A stretch of DNA of 64,000 nucleotides from Promethearchaeota archaeon (GCA_016840085.1 JAEOTA010000006.1:1-64000); one strand, 5' to 3'. Shown: positions 54,116 to 64,000, counted from the first letter of the stretch. The notes: generated by a model not told the origin, from the letters alone. Numbers and translations are program-made.

Positions 54116-54997
54116 TTACTTTGAATAATCGGAGCGCCTATTGTCCTTTTTTTTTTTTAGATTTCTCAAATCATCCATAGTATCAATATCATAAAATTCT
54201 TTGTTAGTTCTTAGCCTAAATGCATATATTTTTCTACCATTATCAATCATATAATTAAATGTTTCCCAAATTGTTTTTACTCTGATTGCACCTTTTAGAT
54301 CTAAGATTACTTGGATAAATTTGTAATTGAATATAAAAATGGGAATTATTTGATGAAGGACATCATCAGAAAAAATATCTCTTATTTTTACTTGAGAAAT
54401 CCTTTTTAAAACAGATTCTGAATCGAATTTTTTGACTTCAGCATAAGAAATTAGATTATTTCTTTTATAGATTTGTTCTAATGCCTTTAATTCTATATCT
54501 CTATAAAAAACAAATGGATAATCGTGAATCAATTTGGAATTTTTAGAAATTAAGAGTAAAATTTCTTTTAATATGTCTAAGTCAAAAACAGTATCCCCTG
54601 GAATTAGTATATAGTAATTGTTACTAGTGAAGAAATTTTGGTTCTTTGTAATAGATAAAAAAGAATATAGTGGTCCTAATTTGTACTGATTCTTAGCATC
54701 GATTATTATCAAATTTTTTTGTAAGGAATTATTACTTTTTTTTAATGTTGAAATAAAATCTCGAATGGTATCTCCTAAATACCCTATAACAACTGCTATT
54801 TGCTTTATTTCTAAATCGATTAAATTATTGATGGTATGATTAATAATCGAAATATTATTTAGTTTTTCGATTTTAATTAATGGTTTTGGTAAGGATTTTG
54901 TAATTTCCTTAAGTCTTTTCCCCTCTCCAGCACATAAAATGATAGCATATAATTTTTCTTTAAAATCATTCTTTAGTAATGACAATCCTATTCCCAT
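54116..54997 (-). CDS. Nucleotidyltransferase (NTP_transferase family)
   Basis: The 293-residue protein has LYAIILCAGEGKRLKEITKSLPKPLIKI, with the GxGxRLxxxTxxxPKP core at about residues 24-41. The catalytic Asp is in YILIPGDTVFDL. It is a sugar- or alcohol-phosphate nucleotidyltransferase; the product is unclear. It overlaps map by 32 nt, so translation of both is likely coupled; starts further inside would cut into the first strand. Confidence 0.75.
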   Translation of the reverse strand: MGIGLSLLKNDFKEKLYAIILCAGEGKRLKEITKSLPKPLIKIEKLNNISIINHTINNLIDLEIKQIAVVIGYLGDTIRDFISTLKKSNNSLQKNLIIIDAKNQYKLGPLYSFLSITKNQNFFTSNNYYILIPGDTVFDLDILKEILLLISKNSKLIHDYPFVFYRDIELKALEQIYKRNNLISYAEVKKFDSESVLKRISQVKIRDIFSDDVLHQIIPIFIFNYKFIQVILDLKGAIRVKTIWETFNYMIDNGRKIYAFRLRTNKEFYDIDTMDDLRNLKKKKDNRRSDYSK

Positions 54998-55883
54998 CCA
55001 TATCTATTACAATTGTATGTTCTTCTTGAGCTACTGGTTCATTAGATTTTTCTATTAAAATTGGATACTTATCTAATATTTTTTTTCCTATGAAAGATTC
55101 AAGAGTTCTCTGTATTTTATTTTTAGGCATGAGATTATTATTCACTATCCAACGAGGTGAAAATGGAAGATGTCTAAAGTTTTTCTCAATTTTATTCATA
55201 TAATTTAAATGTTCGTAAGGTATATTTTTCTTGGCACGCTTGACAAATCTAAAAATATATGCATGACTCCCATTCTCAACTTTTCCTACACCAGAAGTAG
55301 TAAAAGGTTCACATGCATATGCATCTCCAGGTTTTAAAATTTGATTGTGCATTTTTTCCTTATAATTTGGAATGAAAGGTCCAGCATGTAAATTATATTG
55401 CTTCAACTCATGACCTCCCAAATTTGTTATGGGTCGTAAACCTCGATTTATAATTTTTTGGGCAATGGCTTCACCAAGCTCATATAATTTAGTTCCGGGA
55501 TTAAATAATTGAATTGCTGCTTCAAGAGCTTCTTTTGCTGCCTCAATATAATTTTGAAGTTTTGGATCTTCATCAAGATTAATTGTAAAGGCCGAATCTG
55601 CAATATATCCATTATAATGAGACCCAACATCGACTTTTAATAGTCCTTTTTCCGGTATTAAAGTCTGATCGTCAATTAGAGGACTGTAATGAGCGGCAAC
55701 CTCATTCAGAGACATATTAATAGGGAATGAAAGTTCGCAGTCATTTTTAAGAATTTCAGCTTCACATCTGTTGGCTATTTCTAAAAACGATTCACCTGGT
55801 TTAATGATTCTTTTCGCCAACCTTTTAGCTACAATAACTGCCTTTCCCGCCTTAATATAATCTTGAATATAAGTATTATTCAT
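54966..55883 (-). CDS. map: Methionine aminopeptidase, type II
   Basis: The 305-residue protein removes initiator Met. It has the metal-binding set of MetAP-2: LNEVAAHYSP (His), LLKVDVGSHYNGYIADSAF (two Asp), NLGGHELKQYNLHAG (His), ACEPFTTSG (Glu) and EEHTIVIDMDG (Glu). The insert after the second metal Asp and the overall length match the type II archaeal/eukaryotic form. It is 26 nt from aspS. Confidence 0.92.
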   Translation of the reverse strand: MNNTYIQDYIKAGKAVIVAKRLAKRIIKPGESFLEIANRCEAEILKNDCELSFPINMSLNEVAAHYSPLIDDQTLIPEKGLLKVDVGSHYNGYIADSAFTINLDEDPKLQNYIEAAKEALEAAIQLFNPGTKLYELGEAIAQKIINRGLRPITNLGGHELKQYNLHAGPFIPNYKEKMHNQILKPGDAYACEPFTTSGVGKVENGSHAYIFRFVKRAKKNIPYEHLNYMNKIEKNFRHLPFSPRWIVNNNLMPKNKIQRTLESFIGKKILDKYPILIEKSNEPVAQEEHTIVIDMDGNRIVITKE

Positions 55884-55909
55884 TTTTTTATTTTTTCTTA
55901 TTAAATAAA

Positions 55910-57229
55910 TTAGGGAGTTAATCTGTCAGGAGTTCTTGGATACATTACTGCTTCTCTTATATCATCTAACCCGCATATTATAGAAACCCATCTGTCGATT
56001 CCTAATCCTAGTCCAGCATGAGGAGGCATTCCATAATCATAAGCAGTAAGGTGAGATTTGAAAGAAAGTGGGTTTAGTCCTTTTTCTTCAAGTGCCTTCA
56101 TTAATTGTTCTTTATTATGAACTCTGGTTCCACCAGAAGTTAATTCTAGCATGCCTTTTTGTAAGTCGAAAGATTCACTATATTTTGGATTCTTTGAAGC
56201 CATGATGTAAAAGGGTTTAATAGACATTGGCCAATGAGTTATATAATAATATCCAGATAATTCATCTCCTAATCTTCGATAAGCTTCAGTTGGAATATCC
56301 TCGCCAAACTCAAGATTAAACCCATTTTTATTGTTGATTAATTCAATGATTTCTTCATATTTATATCTGGGAAATGAAACTTCTGGTACTACAGTTTTAT
56401 TTTCCATTTCTAAATATTTTAATGCGCCCATTTTATTTTCTCTGATATCTTTAATGGCATTATAGACCAATTCTTCCAATAGTTCAAGTACATCTTTCAT
56501 TGTAACAAATGCCATTTCTACGTCTAAAGTAAATATTTCGCATAAATGTCTTTTAGTGCGACTTTTTTCAGCTCTAAAACAATCACTTATTTCAAAAACC
56601 TTTTCATATACTCCGCTTAATTGTTCTTTGTATAATTGTGCAGATTGAGTAAGAAATGCTTCTTTCTCAAAATATATAATGGGAAATAACTCAGTACCTC
56701 CTTCTGTTGCTGATCCTATAATTTTGGGAGTTGTTATCTCTGTGAAATCTCTCTTGAACAAAAATTTCCTAATAGCTCTAAGTAATTCTCCTCTAATCTC
56801 AACAATAGCTTGATTTTTAAGAGATCTCAGATCTAACGCTCTATGGTTTAACCTTAGATCGAGTTCTGATACTGTCTCTCCTGTCATATCTATAGGAAGT
56901 TTATCAGGTGTTTTATTTAATAATTTTATTTCAGATGGAATAATTTCAATTCCACCTGGTGCCTCGTTGAATGCTTTAACAATTCCTCTTACCATTATGC
57001 AGTATTGATATCCGAATTTGGTATTATCAAACACATCATCAGAAACAACTCCCCTTTTTAAGGTTATTTGACGTTCTCCATATTTATCTTGAAGAGAAAT
57101 GAATTTTAGCCCTCCAAGATTTCTATAATTACGAACCCATCCGCCTAAAATTATTTCACGATCTACTAATTCTGGTGTTATATCTTTAGTATAATGAGTT
57201 TTTCTCCAATCTCCTAATTCATCTAACAT
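55910..57229 (-). CDS. aspS: Aspartyl-tRNA synthetase (archaeal type)
   Basis: The 439-residue protein has an N-terminal OB-fold anticodon domain ([20 protein letters not shown]) and a class II core with [17 protein letters not shown], the [21 protein letters not shown] motif 2 and [15 protein letters not shown] motif 3. The archaeal length and lack of the bacterial GAD insert suggest the archaeal enzyme; whether it is non-discriminating for tRNA-Asn is not visible by eye. Likely first gene of a map/nucleotidyltransferase operon. Confidence 0.93.
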   Translation of the reverse strand: MLDELGDWRKTHYTKDITPELVDREIILGGWVRNYRNLGGLKFISLQDKYGERQITLKRGVVSDDVFDNTKFGYQYCIMVRGIVKAFNEAPGGIEIIPSEIKLLNKTPDKLPIDMTGETVSELDLRLNHRALDLRSLKNQAIVEIRGELLRAIRKFLFKRDFTEITTPKIIGSATEGGTELFPIIYFEKEAFLTQSAQLYKEQLSGVYEKVFEISDCFRAEKSRTKRHLCEIFTLDVEMAFVTMKDVLELLEELVYNAIKDIRENKMGALKYLEMENKTVVPEVSFPRYKYEEIIELINNKNGFNLEFGEDIPTEAYRRLGDELSGYYYITHWPMSIKPFYIMASKNPKYSESFDLQKGMLELTSGGTRVHNKEQLMKALEEKGLNPLSFKSHLTAYDYGMPPHAGLGLGIDRWVSIICGLDDIREAVMYPRTPDRLTP

Positions 57230-57309
57230 AAATCACACGAAATTTCTTACTTAATTAAATTTTAAAAGGAAAAAAAGAATAAAATCTTTTGGTTTCTTAT
57301 CTATTACTT

Positions 57310-58077
57310 ATGGTAAATTTAAACTGGAAAGGAAAGATTGAAAATAAAATAGAATCAAGTGATTCAATTCCTTTCTTTATTAAAGATATTTTTCTATCTA
57401 ATCTAAATAGTCTAGAAACTAGGAATGAATGGTGGAATCTCTTGATATTGGGAGATAATCTTTCAACATTGAATTCACTATTGGATAATTTTGCCGAAAA
57501 GATAACTTTAATTTATAGCGATCCTCCATTTGCAACAGGTGGAGATTATAACTTAAAAATTCTTGTAGGAGAAAATAAAGAAATAATAACTGATTTAGCT
57601 TATGATGATAAATGGAAAGATGGTTTAGATTCATATATAGAATTTATGTATAGCCGTTTAAAATTAATGAAAAAATTGCTATCTCAGAATGGTTCAATCT
57701 ATATTCATTTAGATTGGCATGTTTCTCACTATATTAAAATTATTATGGATGATGTGTTTGGTCCTGAGAACTTTAGAAATGAAATTATATGGGCATATCC
57801 TGCTGCTTCAGCTAGAACTAAAAGATTTTTTATGAGATCTTTTGATGTAATTCTATTTTATACAAAATCTGAAGATTATATTTTCAATGATGATCCTAAT
57901 ATCTATATGGAGTATTCAGACAGGGTAAAAAATGCATTAAAGAAAGATGAAAAGGGCATATTCTATTACAGAGGGGGAAGTCATAATGGAAAAAAATTAT
58001 CAAGAAAAGTTTATGTAACTAAAAAGGGCATTTTTCCTCGTGATGTTTGGAATGATATCAAGAAGATCGAAAATTAA
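57310..58077 (+). pseudogene. Truncated type III-like DNA adenine methyltransferase
   Basis: The 255-codon frame has the beta-class methyltransferase start: GDNLSTLNSL, then motif IV YSDPPFATGGDYN (DPPF in place of DPPY), SYIEFMYSRLKLMKKLL and YIHLDWHVSHYIKIIMDDVFG. It ends after PRDVWNDIKKIEN. Motifs X and I (the C-terminal TQKP and FxGxGTT that bind SAM) are absent, so the protein should be inactive. An unrelated-looking out-of-frame piece follows to a stop at 58187. Probably a remnant of a restriction-modification system. Start ATG 57310 is better than TTG 57289. Confidence 0.75.
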
Positions 58078-58188
58078 ATGAAACGGAGATTGATGTTTCA
58101 CTTTTAGCTCAAGGGCACCGTTTAAAGGATATCAATATGCATGGAATTATATTGAGTAACGAATTCACATTCTATCTAAAATATTAAT

Positions 58189-60813
58189 TCAATCAGATGA
58201 ATATCTCGTTATAAATGATTGATTAATTTTATTTAATACTGCCTGAGAGATTGGATTCCCTTCAAGAATTAGATATTTTAAGTTTTTTAATCTAAAAATC
58301 GAGTCTGGAATCTCTTTAATTAAATTCCATGATAAATCTAAAAATTCTAGTGATGTAAGGTTTCCGATGCATTCAGGAATGATTTCAATATCGCAATACG
58401 CTAGAGATAGTTCCTTTAAATATTTTAAAGAACATAAGACATCAGGAAAAACTCCAAAACTCCCTGATTCAAGTGAAATATAAATACTTATAATATGACC
58501 TTTTTTGTTGATCGTGTAAAATGCTCCAAATTCAAAATTATAAGCATTCTCTTCTTTTTCTAGTTTATCAAAGTATATTCCCATTATTTGTAATACTCCT
58601 AAAACACATGCTTCAGAGGGAACCACTCCTTCATGGAAATATTGCATCGAATACCTTTTTTTAGCTATTGAGAATACTTTTTCTGGAATATGAGTTAATC
58701 CTTTACCGTTGATATAAAGATGTCTTAAATGGTGTAAGGAATTTAATGACTTTGGGAATTTATCAATACAAAATCCCTCTATGTATCTTAATTTGGATAA
58801 TAAACCAATAGATTCTGGTATTTCATCAATATCCCAATAATGTAATTTGATCCCTATCACATGCTTATCCTTAGATTTTGCGTATGCGATATGAGATGCG
58901 CCATCATCTCGCTTCAATGCCCATAGTGATCCAGAACACCAATTTCCACTTACCCCAATTTCAATATCTATATCACGATTATAGTAATATGACTTTTCAT
59001 TCTCCATTGATATGGCTTGTAAATCTAAGAAAAATCGAGCTTCATCAATACATATATCATAAAATTTCGCATATCTTTCTAAGATTTGTGTTTTCAATGC
59101 TGTATAGATGTCAGATTCTAACTCATCTAAAATAGTGAATAATGAGATTATAATTGTTGCAGATTTGACATTTTGAATTGTCCACTGTAATATTTCAATA
59201 CTATTTATTGGAAAAAGATTAATTAATGTCTTAACGGCAGCAGATCTTACAAATTTATGTTCCTTTGATAATAATATATTCTTAAGAAAATCAAAATTTC
59301 TCTCATCTTTTAAAGCAACTCTTTCGAGAAATTCAATACATCTTGTCTTAACAAAAATGGAATTACTTGACTTAAATAAAGAAATCAATTGGTTCGAAAC
59401 CTCTTCTTTACTTATCTGATTATCTAAAAACCTCTTGAAAATATTGCTTGGTGTTAAAGGTAGTGTATCAATTATTTTCGGTTTAATTCTTAATGAAATT
59501 TTATCTGATTCTATGTTAAGGGGGTTCCCTGTAACATCTAAAGATGTCGATTTATTCAATCGAATAATTGATGAAGGAACCTCTTTAAAATTACAGTGTT
59601 GAATATCAATTATATTTAAGGAATGCAAATTTTCAAAAGTGTCTGGAAGAGAATCTATTAATTTACATCCGCCTAAAATTATTTTTTGAAGGGTATTTCC
59701 TAACTTTCCAATACTTTTTGGAATGCTTTTTAATGAGATACAACCTCTTAAATTAAGTTCTTTCATAGATTTTAAATCTCCTATACTCTCTGGTAAAGAA
59801 TTAAGGGAATCACAAAAACTAAAATCTAAAACTTCAAGTGAATCCAATTGACTTAAACTCTCTGGTAAGTCTTTTAAATTTTTCCAGAAAGCTAAATTTA
59901 GGTGTCTTAGAGTTTTCAAATTTCCTAAATTTTCTGGTAATGAAAATGCCCTTCTACATAAACTTCTAATTTCACTCCAAGAATTTATTGTATGAGTTCC
60001 CTTAGCCATTGAAATCAAATCTTTATCATATTCTCCTAAATCGAGAGTTTCAAGAGATTGTAAATTCCCTATTTCCTCAGGTATAAATTCTAATGATTTG
60101 CAACCACTCAAGTTCAGAGTTTTTAACGATTTTAATCTCCCTATCGACCATGGTAATTCTTTTATTGGAATATTTCTCAATTCAAGAGAACAATTGGAAT
60201 TTCCAATCAAGTTTAATGCCTCAAGTGATTCAAGATTTCCAATACTCGCAGGCAAAGATTTCAATGAGCTTGTTCCAATAAAATTTAAAACTCTGAGATT
60301 TTTCAAATTTCCTATGGTTTCAGGTAAAGATTTCATATAACCTGTTATTTTTAATTCTTCAAGGGCATTCAATGAACCAATACTATCTGGTAATGAACGT
60401 AAATTAGCGCTATCAATTAAATTAAGGACTTTTAAAGATTTTAAATTACCTAAACTTTCTGGTAATGAATGTAATCTATTGCAATCAACATATAAACTTT
60501 CCAAATGAGTTAAATTTCCAATAGAATCGGGAATGCGCTTCAACTCTTTTAAATTCAATTCCTTTATGTGACCTTCTCGAGCAATAAATCCCATCCGCTT
60601 TTTTTGTACAGATTGATTAAATCTATCTGTAAGAAAGGAGCCAATTGTCTTATGTAAATATTTAGGTAATTCTTTGGGTAAATTGATTTCGGTTGGGGTC
60701 CACTCTTCCCAAAATCCGCTCATATCTTTTATATCAAGGTTAGAGATAGATTTGCCTAAAATAATCTCTAAATCTGAAAGAAACTGTTTCTCTTGTCTAC
60801 ATATCTGATTCAT
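58189..60813 (-). CDS. Large leucine-rich-repeat protein with HEAT-like block
   Basis: The 874-residue protein has about 14 LRRs (residues 90-420) of the type LPxSIGNLxSLxxLxLxxC, as in plant-type and some bacterial LRR proteins. It is followed by a region of alpha-solenoid, HEAT-like repeats (about 440-600) with LFPINSIEILQWTI and RSAAVKTLINLF, and then a second LRR block (about 640-860). No signal peptide or membrane helix. Its role is unknown; a protein-binding scaffold is most likely. It lies beside the methyltransferase remnant, suggesting an accessory region. Confidence 0.75.
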   Translation of the reverse strand: MNQICRQEKQFLSDLEIILGKSISNLDIKDMSGFWEEWTPTEINLPKELPKYLHKTIGSFLTDRFNQSVQKKRMGFIAREGHIKELNLKELKRIPDSIGNLTHLESLYVDCNRLHSLPESLGNLKSLKVLNLIDSANLRSLPDSIGSLNALEELKITGYMKSLPETIGNLKNLRVLNFIGTSSLKSLPASIGNLESLEALNLIGNSNCSLELRNIPIKELPWSIGRLKSLKTLNLSGCKSLEFIPEEIGNLQSLETLDLGEYDKDLISMAKGTHTINSWSEIRSLCRRAFSLPENLGNLKTLRHLNLAFWKNLKDLPESLSQLDSLEVLDFSFCDSLNSLPESIGDLKSMKELNLRGCISLKSIPKSIGKLGNTLQKIILGGCKLIDSLPDTFENLHSLNIIDIQHCNFKEVPSSIIRLNKSTSLDVTGNPLNIESDKISLRIKPKIIDTLPLTPSNIFKRFLDNQISKEEVSNQLISLFKSSNSIFVKTRCIEFLERVALKDERNFDFLKNILLSKEHKFVRSAAVKTLINLFPINSIEILQWTIQNVKSATIIISLFTILDELESDIYTALKTQILERYAKFYDICIDEARFFLDLQAISMENEKSYYYNRDIDIEIGVSGNWCSGSLWALKRDDGASHIAYAKSKDKHVIGIKLHYWDIDEIPESIGLLSKLRYIEGFCIDKFPKSLNSLHHLRHLYINGKGLTHIPEKVFSIAKKRYSMQYFHEGVVPSEACVLGVLQIMGIYFDKLEKEENAYNFEFGAFYTINKKGHIISIYISLESGSFGVFPDVLCSLKYLKELSLAYCDIEIIPECIGNLTSLEFLDLSWNLIKEIPDSIFRLKNLKYLILEGNPISQAVLNKINQSFITRYSSD

Positions 60814-60955
60814 AAATATTACCTAATCTTCTTTTGGATTATCTTTTAGAGGAAATCTTTTTACTATATTTAAAATCCTTGAGTGCTGAATTATTTCGAT
60901 ATTTTGAATATCTGAATACCTTATATTGCTGTATCTTTTTCATTTTTAACAGTTT

Positions 60956-61615
60956 TCAATCTAAGACATCCCCATCTATACTAGACTGAACCTCATCACG
61001 AAGTCTCAAGGCATCTCTAAAATTAGGTCTTAATTCTAATGTCTTATCTACCCATTCATGTGCTTTCAATAAATCACCTTTTTGCCTATATATTTCTGCT
61101 ATTTCAAACCATAGCTCATAATTTCTTTTTGGGAAATCTCTAGAATTTTCACTTACGAGTTTGGTTAAAATGTCAATTACTTTCTCATATTTACCTTGAT
61201 CATTATATACTTTTGAAAGGTTATATAAAGTTACGGGATCATGTGGTCTTAGCTCTAACAATCGATCTAAGGTTTCAATACTTTTTTCATACTCACTGTT
61301 TAAGGAATATACCAAACCTAAGTTTAATAATGCCTTCTTATTCTTTTTTTTTCTTCCAAGTTTGTTAGATAAAAACTCTATAGCTCGGTTATAGTTCCCG
61401 CTTCTAATCAATAGTTCAAGTTGACTACTAGATGCGGGAGCCATCGTCGGGAGATACTTGACTGCAAATGCAATTACTCCTAACATTAGAAATGAGACTA
61501 ACCCGATAACTATCTCATAGGGAAGAATCTCATAAATCCATAAGAAAATTAAACCTGTTGGTACTCCTATACTAGTAAGGATTAAAATTATTATCGAAAA
61601 TCTTCTTGAAACCAT
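60956..61615 (-). CDS. TPR protein with N-terminal membrane anchor
   Basis: The 219-residue protein has two hydrophobic helices (about 8-28 and 33-55), then about four TPR units: GNYNRAIEFLSNKLGR, KALLNLGLVYSLNSEYEKSIETLDRLLEL, VTLYNLSKVYNDQGKYEKVIDIL and WFEIAEIYRQKGDLLKAHEWVDKTLEL. It resembles membrane-tethered scaffold proteins; no enzymatic motif. Single gene, minus strand. Confidence 0.75.
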   Translation of the reverse strand: MVSRRFSIIILILTSIGVPTGLIFLWIYEILPYEIVIGLVSFLMLGVIAFAVKYLPTMAPASSSQLELLIRSGNYNRAIEFLSNKLGRKKKNKKALLNLGLVYSLNSEYEKSIETLDRLLELRPHDPVTLYNLSKVYNDQGKYEKVIDILTKLVSENSRDFPKRNYELWFEIAEIYRQKGDLLKAHEWVDKTLELRPNFRDALRLRDEVQSSIDGDVLD

Positions 61616-61729
61616 TCTTATCCCACTCTAATAAAAGTCTAATTACATATTTAAGTCTATTGACCGAGGCTTACACCTAATTTCTATTAATTAAAAATAA
61701 ATAATAAAAAAACAAAAAAAATAATGTCA

Positions 61730-63160
61730 TTAAGCAGAAATTGGCTTCCCCTTTAATAGTTCAAAGTAGAGACGACTAAGCTGGACAAGCACTGGAATCC
61801 CCACAACAGCAAGAAGTGGAGCAAAGTAGATTAAAGAAGCTAAACCGAGACCACCGATGCCTGGGTTATACCATTCAGCTCGTGCTTCTCCTTCAACGGC
61901 TCTAATCTGCTGCTTAATAGCCTGTATATCTAAAGGGGTATACAATTTAGCACCAAACATACTAGTCTTTTTTTGGGAAATAACATCACGTCCGTTTTGC
62001 CAACGATCCGAAAACGTATCATCAGAAATGTCACTCTGAAGAAGTATCCATAACATAGCACAAGCTGTATACCATACAGCCTTGTTCAACAGATACTTTA
62101 TCCACTCAACCCAATATGTATCAGATGATGTTATTCCAACAGGAGCTGTTGTCGCATCATGAGGTCCACCGAAATCCCGAGCAATCTTAGCCAACTCTGT
62201 AGATGCAATCCAAGGATGTATGGGAATGAGGGATACAGTATATAAAGAAGGGTTGATTCTAGTCCAATCAGGTCCTCCACTTATCTGATCCCAGCCACAT
62301 AATTCATCTGCCACATTATCCCAATGAAAATGATATGATCTTCCTGGAATAACATGAAATGGATGAGCGACATCACCAATTAAATGAGTCATAGCTCCTA
62401 AAGCAAAAGCTCCTGCCTCCCATTTACCTTTAATAGTGATATCTTTTCCCAGATATCTTATAGTCTTCCTATAACTTAAATAATGACGCGCGATATCAGC
62501 TGCCTCCATAGCTAGAAGTGCAGCAGGAGAATTACCTAAATTTATATCACCATTCTCATCAAAATATATATGATGGACATATGAACCAAGCATAAGAAAT
62601 TCAGCTCTAATGGCCGCTGACTCAAATGCAATTACATTTGACCTTATATCATAATGTCCAAGGTTCCAATCAGGGGCACCAGTTCCAAACAAAAAGCGTG
62701 CATATCTTCTATTTCTCATCCAATTCGTATCATCGTTATTTGAACCAAATTTTGTTTGTTCAGCAAACCAACCTCTTTGTATAGGCATATGATTATTAGG
62801 GTAAGTATCAAAATCTTTATAAGGAATTGAATCATCCAGAATCCAATTGGTTAAACGTTTTGGATATAAAGGATCCAATCTTACCATTCTTAAGGCAGAA
62901 TCAGCAATCCAATCATGGACACCATAATGATGAGTACGATAACTGCTCTGACCAGGAACTTTAAAAGCATATTGTGAATCAACAAACACATATTGATGAC
63001 ACCCCCTTTCACGATAAATATGTTTCAATGAATTATTTAACCATGATTGTCCATAATTAGCGTTACAAATTAGAATTAATGGCACTAATAGAAATACTAA
63101 CACAATGGCTAAGATAGAAAAACATTTCTTTCTTCTTCTATTAAGTCTTAATAATTTCAT
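61730..63160 (-). CDS. Secreted zinc-dependent phospholipase C/P1-nuclease-like protein
   Basis: The 476-residue protein has an N-terminal signal/anchor (residues about 12-33) and a C-terminal helix, with HDWIADSALRMV near the start of the domain and AMTHLIGDVAHPFHV, then HFHWDN, as in the Zn_dep_PLPC/S1-P1 fold, where His and Asp bind three zinc ions. It probably cleaves phospholipids or nucleic acid outside the cell. The ATG follows AGGTGA. No partner is adjacent except the membrane protein upstream. Confidence 0.75.
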   Translation of the reverse strand: MKLLRLNRRRKKCFSILAIVLVFLLVPLILICNANYGQSWLNNSLKHIYRERGCHQYVFVDSQYAFKVPGQSSYRTHHYGVHDWIADSALRMVRLDPLYPKRLTNWILDDSIPYKDFDTYPNNHMPIQRGWFAEQTKFGSNNDDTNWMRNRRYARFLFGTGAPDWNLGHYDIRSNVIAFESAAIRAEFLMLGSYVHHIYFDENGDINLGNSPAALLAMEAADIARHYLSYRKTIRYLGKDITIKGKWEAGAFALGAMTHLIGDVAHPFHVIPGRSYHFHWDNVADELCGWDQISGGPDWTRINPSLYTVSLIPIHPWIASTELAKIARDFGGPHDATTAPVGITSSDTYWVEWIKYLLNKAVWYTACAMLWILLQSDISDDTFSDRWQNGRDVISQKKTSMFGAKLYTPLDIQAIKQQIRAVEGEARAEWYNPGIGGLGLASLIYFAPLLAVVGIPVLVQLSRLYFELLKGKPISA

Positions 63161-63232
63161 AATTTCACCTTTTTTTTCTGTTTATTTCATATTATATTAT
63201 ACTCCGATTTTACTATTTATTTCCTAAAAAAA

Positions 63233-63985
63233 TTATATTAAATATAAACTATCTTCTATAACAATTTCGTTATCGGAATGAGCTGTATCGAAACGAAGAC
63301 CTAAAATTGAATGAAAAAGCCCTGAAATCGACAAGAACTTCGCAAGGCAAAAAGTCGCCAACATTGTATTAAAAATGCTAAACGTCATAAGTCCTGTAGT
63401 AGCGGGTTCAAATTGGTCAAATATAGCAAATTTGCCTGCCACAGTCGTCAAACCTCCCTTGACTTCACCAACATAACTCAATAGAACACCGATTCCAAGT
63501 GATTCTAAGATTAGTGCTGTAATCTGCCACGGCATACTCGCAAAATGAGCAATTCCATCTAAGAAAGGCTGGATCATATCCCCTGCCCAATTCTCATCAA
63601 AGTCAACACCAGCCAAGTCACCAAAAATGGCTCCAAACGACATCGCAAACGGCAGCAATATTAATATGCTCTTTCCAATCCCAGATAAATCAAAGAGCCC
63701 TCCCATTAACGCAAACATTAATACCATACTCGCACCAAAGAGAGCATCTGGATTATTTATTAAAGCAAAAATATAATTTAATACCGCAACAATCCTAAAT
63801 ACAGCAATGAACTTCGAGAAGATTGCATTTCTCTTAGCATTAAGGAATCCGAAAATACTGCTCATAGAGCCTAATTTCCAGTCTCGGAGCCCCATAAAAG
63901 AGGTGGCAAGCGTAGTCATCAACACAGTTATAAGCAAATTGAGTGATACACCAAAAAGAGCCCCTGAATCTTCTTCTTTAATCAT
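63233..63985 (-). CDS. Membrane protein, possibly incomplete at the window edge
   Basis: The frame encodes at least 250 residues with about six hydrophobic helices and an acidic C-terminal tail (SDNEIVIEDS). It starts at ATG 63985 but the same frame is open to the window edge, so the true start may lie outside. No family recognised. It is on the same strand as, and upstream of, the phospholipase C-like gene (72 nt gap) and could be co-transcribed. Confidence 0.5.
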   Translation of the reverse strand: MIKEEDSGALFGVSLNLLITVLMTTLATSFMGLRDWKLGSMSSIFGFLNAKRNAIFSKFIAVFRIVAVLNYIFALINNPDALFGASMVLMFALMGGLFDLSGIGKSILILLPFAMSFGAIFGDLAGVDFDENWAGDMIQPFLDGIAHFASMPWQITALILESLGIGVLLSYVGEVKGGLTTVAGKFAIFDQFEPATTGLMTFSIFNTMLATFCLAKFLSISGLFHSILGLRFDTAHSDNEIVIEDSLYLI

Positions 63986-64000
63986 AGAGGCAATCGCAGT

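Noticed and set aside
60814..60955. A 34-codon ORF on the minus strand upstream of the LRR gene (from about 60943)
   Set aside because: It has no Shine-Dalgarno sequence and a low-complexity Lys/Ser peptide, so there is no support for translation.

Overview
This 64 kb window is AT-rich and densely coded on both strands. Its gene content points to an Asgard archaeon (Promethearchaeota, probably Lokiarchaeia-like). Archaeal markers are a threonyl-tRNA synthetase with the DTD-like archaeal editing domain, a CTP-type RibK next to RibL, archaeal PRPP synthetase, type II methionine aminopeptidase, archaeal AspRS, Alba, GHMP/mevalonate-type kinases, a CDP-alcohol phosphatidyltransferase and an ADP-forming acyl-CoA synthetase. 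Eukaryote-like markers are a Ras/Arf-like small GTPase, an Rpn11-like JAMM metalloprotease, a longin-like domain protein, a translin and a possible BRO1-like protein. No complete mobile element, CRISPR array or rRNA was seen. The taxonomic call is inference from gene content.

Layout. 0.2-5.1 kb: SMP-30-like protein, a tiny ORF, a membrane-anchored PHP/DUF3604 protein, two HAD hydrolases, and a tRNA-Arg(GCG) that appears to carry two non-canonical introns. 5.2-10.3 kb: unknown charged protein, sugar nucleotidyltransferase, amidase, iPGM. 10.3-13.8 kb: a minus-strand cluster SDR > SCP2-like > aldehyde dehydrogenase > SCP2-like. 14.0-17.7 kb: a heterodimeric ABC exporter with complementary degenerate ATP sites. 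17.8-25.3 kb: methyltransferase, 7TM protein, MelB-like symporter, acyl-CoA synthetase, zinc-ribbon membrane protein and a large anchored extracytoplasmic protein.

25.3-32.8 kb: sugar kinase plus nucleotidyltransferase, longin-like protein, a decayed CheD-like gene, GHMP kinase, lipid head-group synthase, riboflavin-to-FAD genes (ribL-ribK) and translin. 33-36.2 kb: thrS, HAD hydrolase, small GTPase. 36.4-40.7 kb: a GT87-like glycosyltransferase between two paralogous membrane acyltransferases, probably for surface glycans. 40.8-45.5 kb: small membrane protein, membrane-bound winged-helix regulator, ATP-grasp ligase, BRO1-like candidate. 45.5-50.3 kb: membrane protein, NifU-like protein, hydrolase, prs, UPF0200 kinase. 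50.4-57.3 kb: JAMM protein, Alba, small zinc protein, VTT/DedA protein, cyclophilin-like protein, nucleotidyltransferase-map-aspS. 57.3-64 kb: truncated DNA methyltransferase, LRR/HEAT protein, TPR protein, secreted phospholipase C-like protein and a membrane protein running to the right edge.

Most genes are housekeeping or surface and lipid metabolism. Several coding regions have conserved or open sequence upstream of any ATG/GTG/TTG, so either AUA/AUU starts are used or there are indels. All functional calls come from reading motifs by eye; no database search was run.
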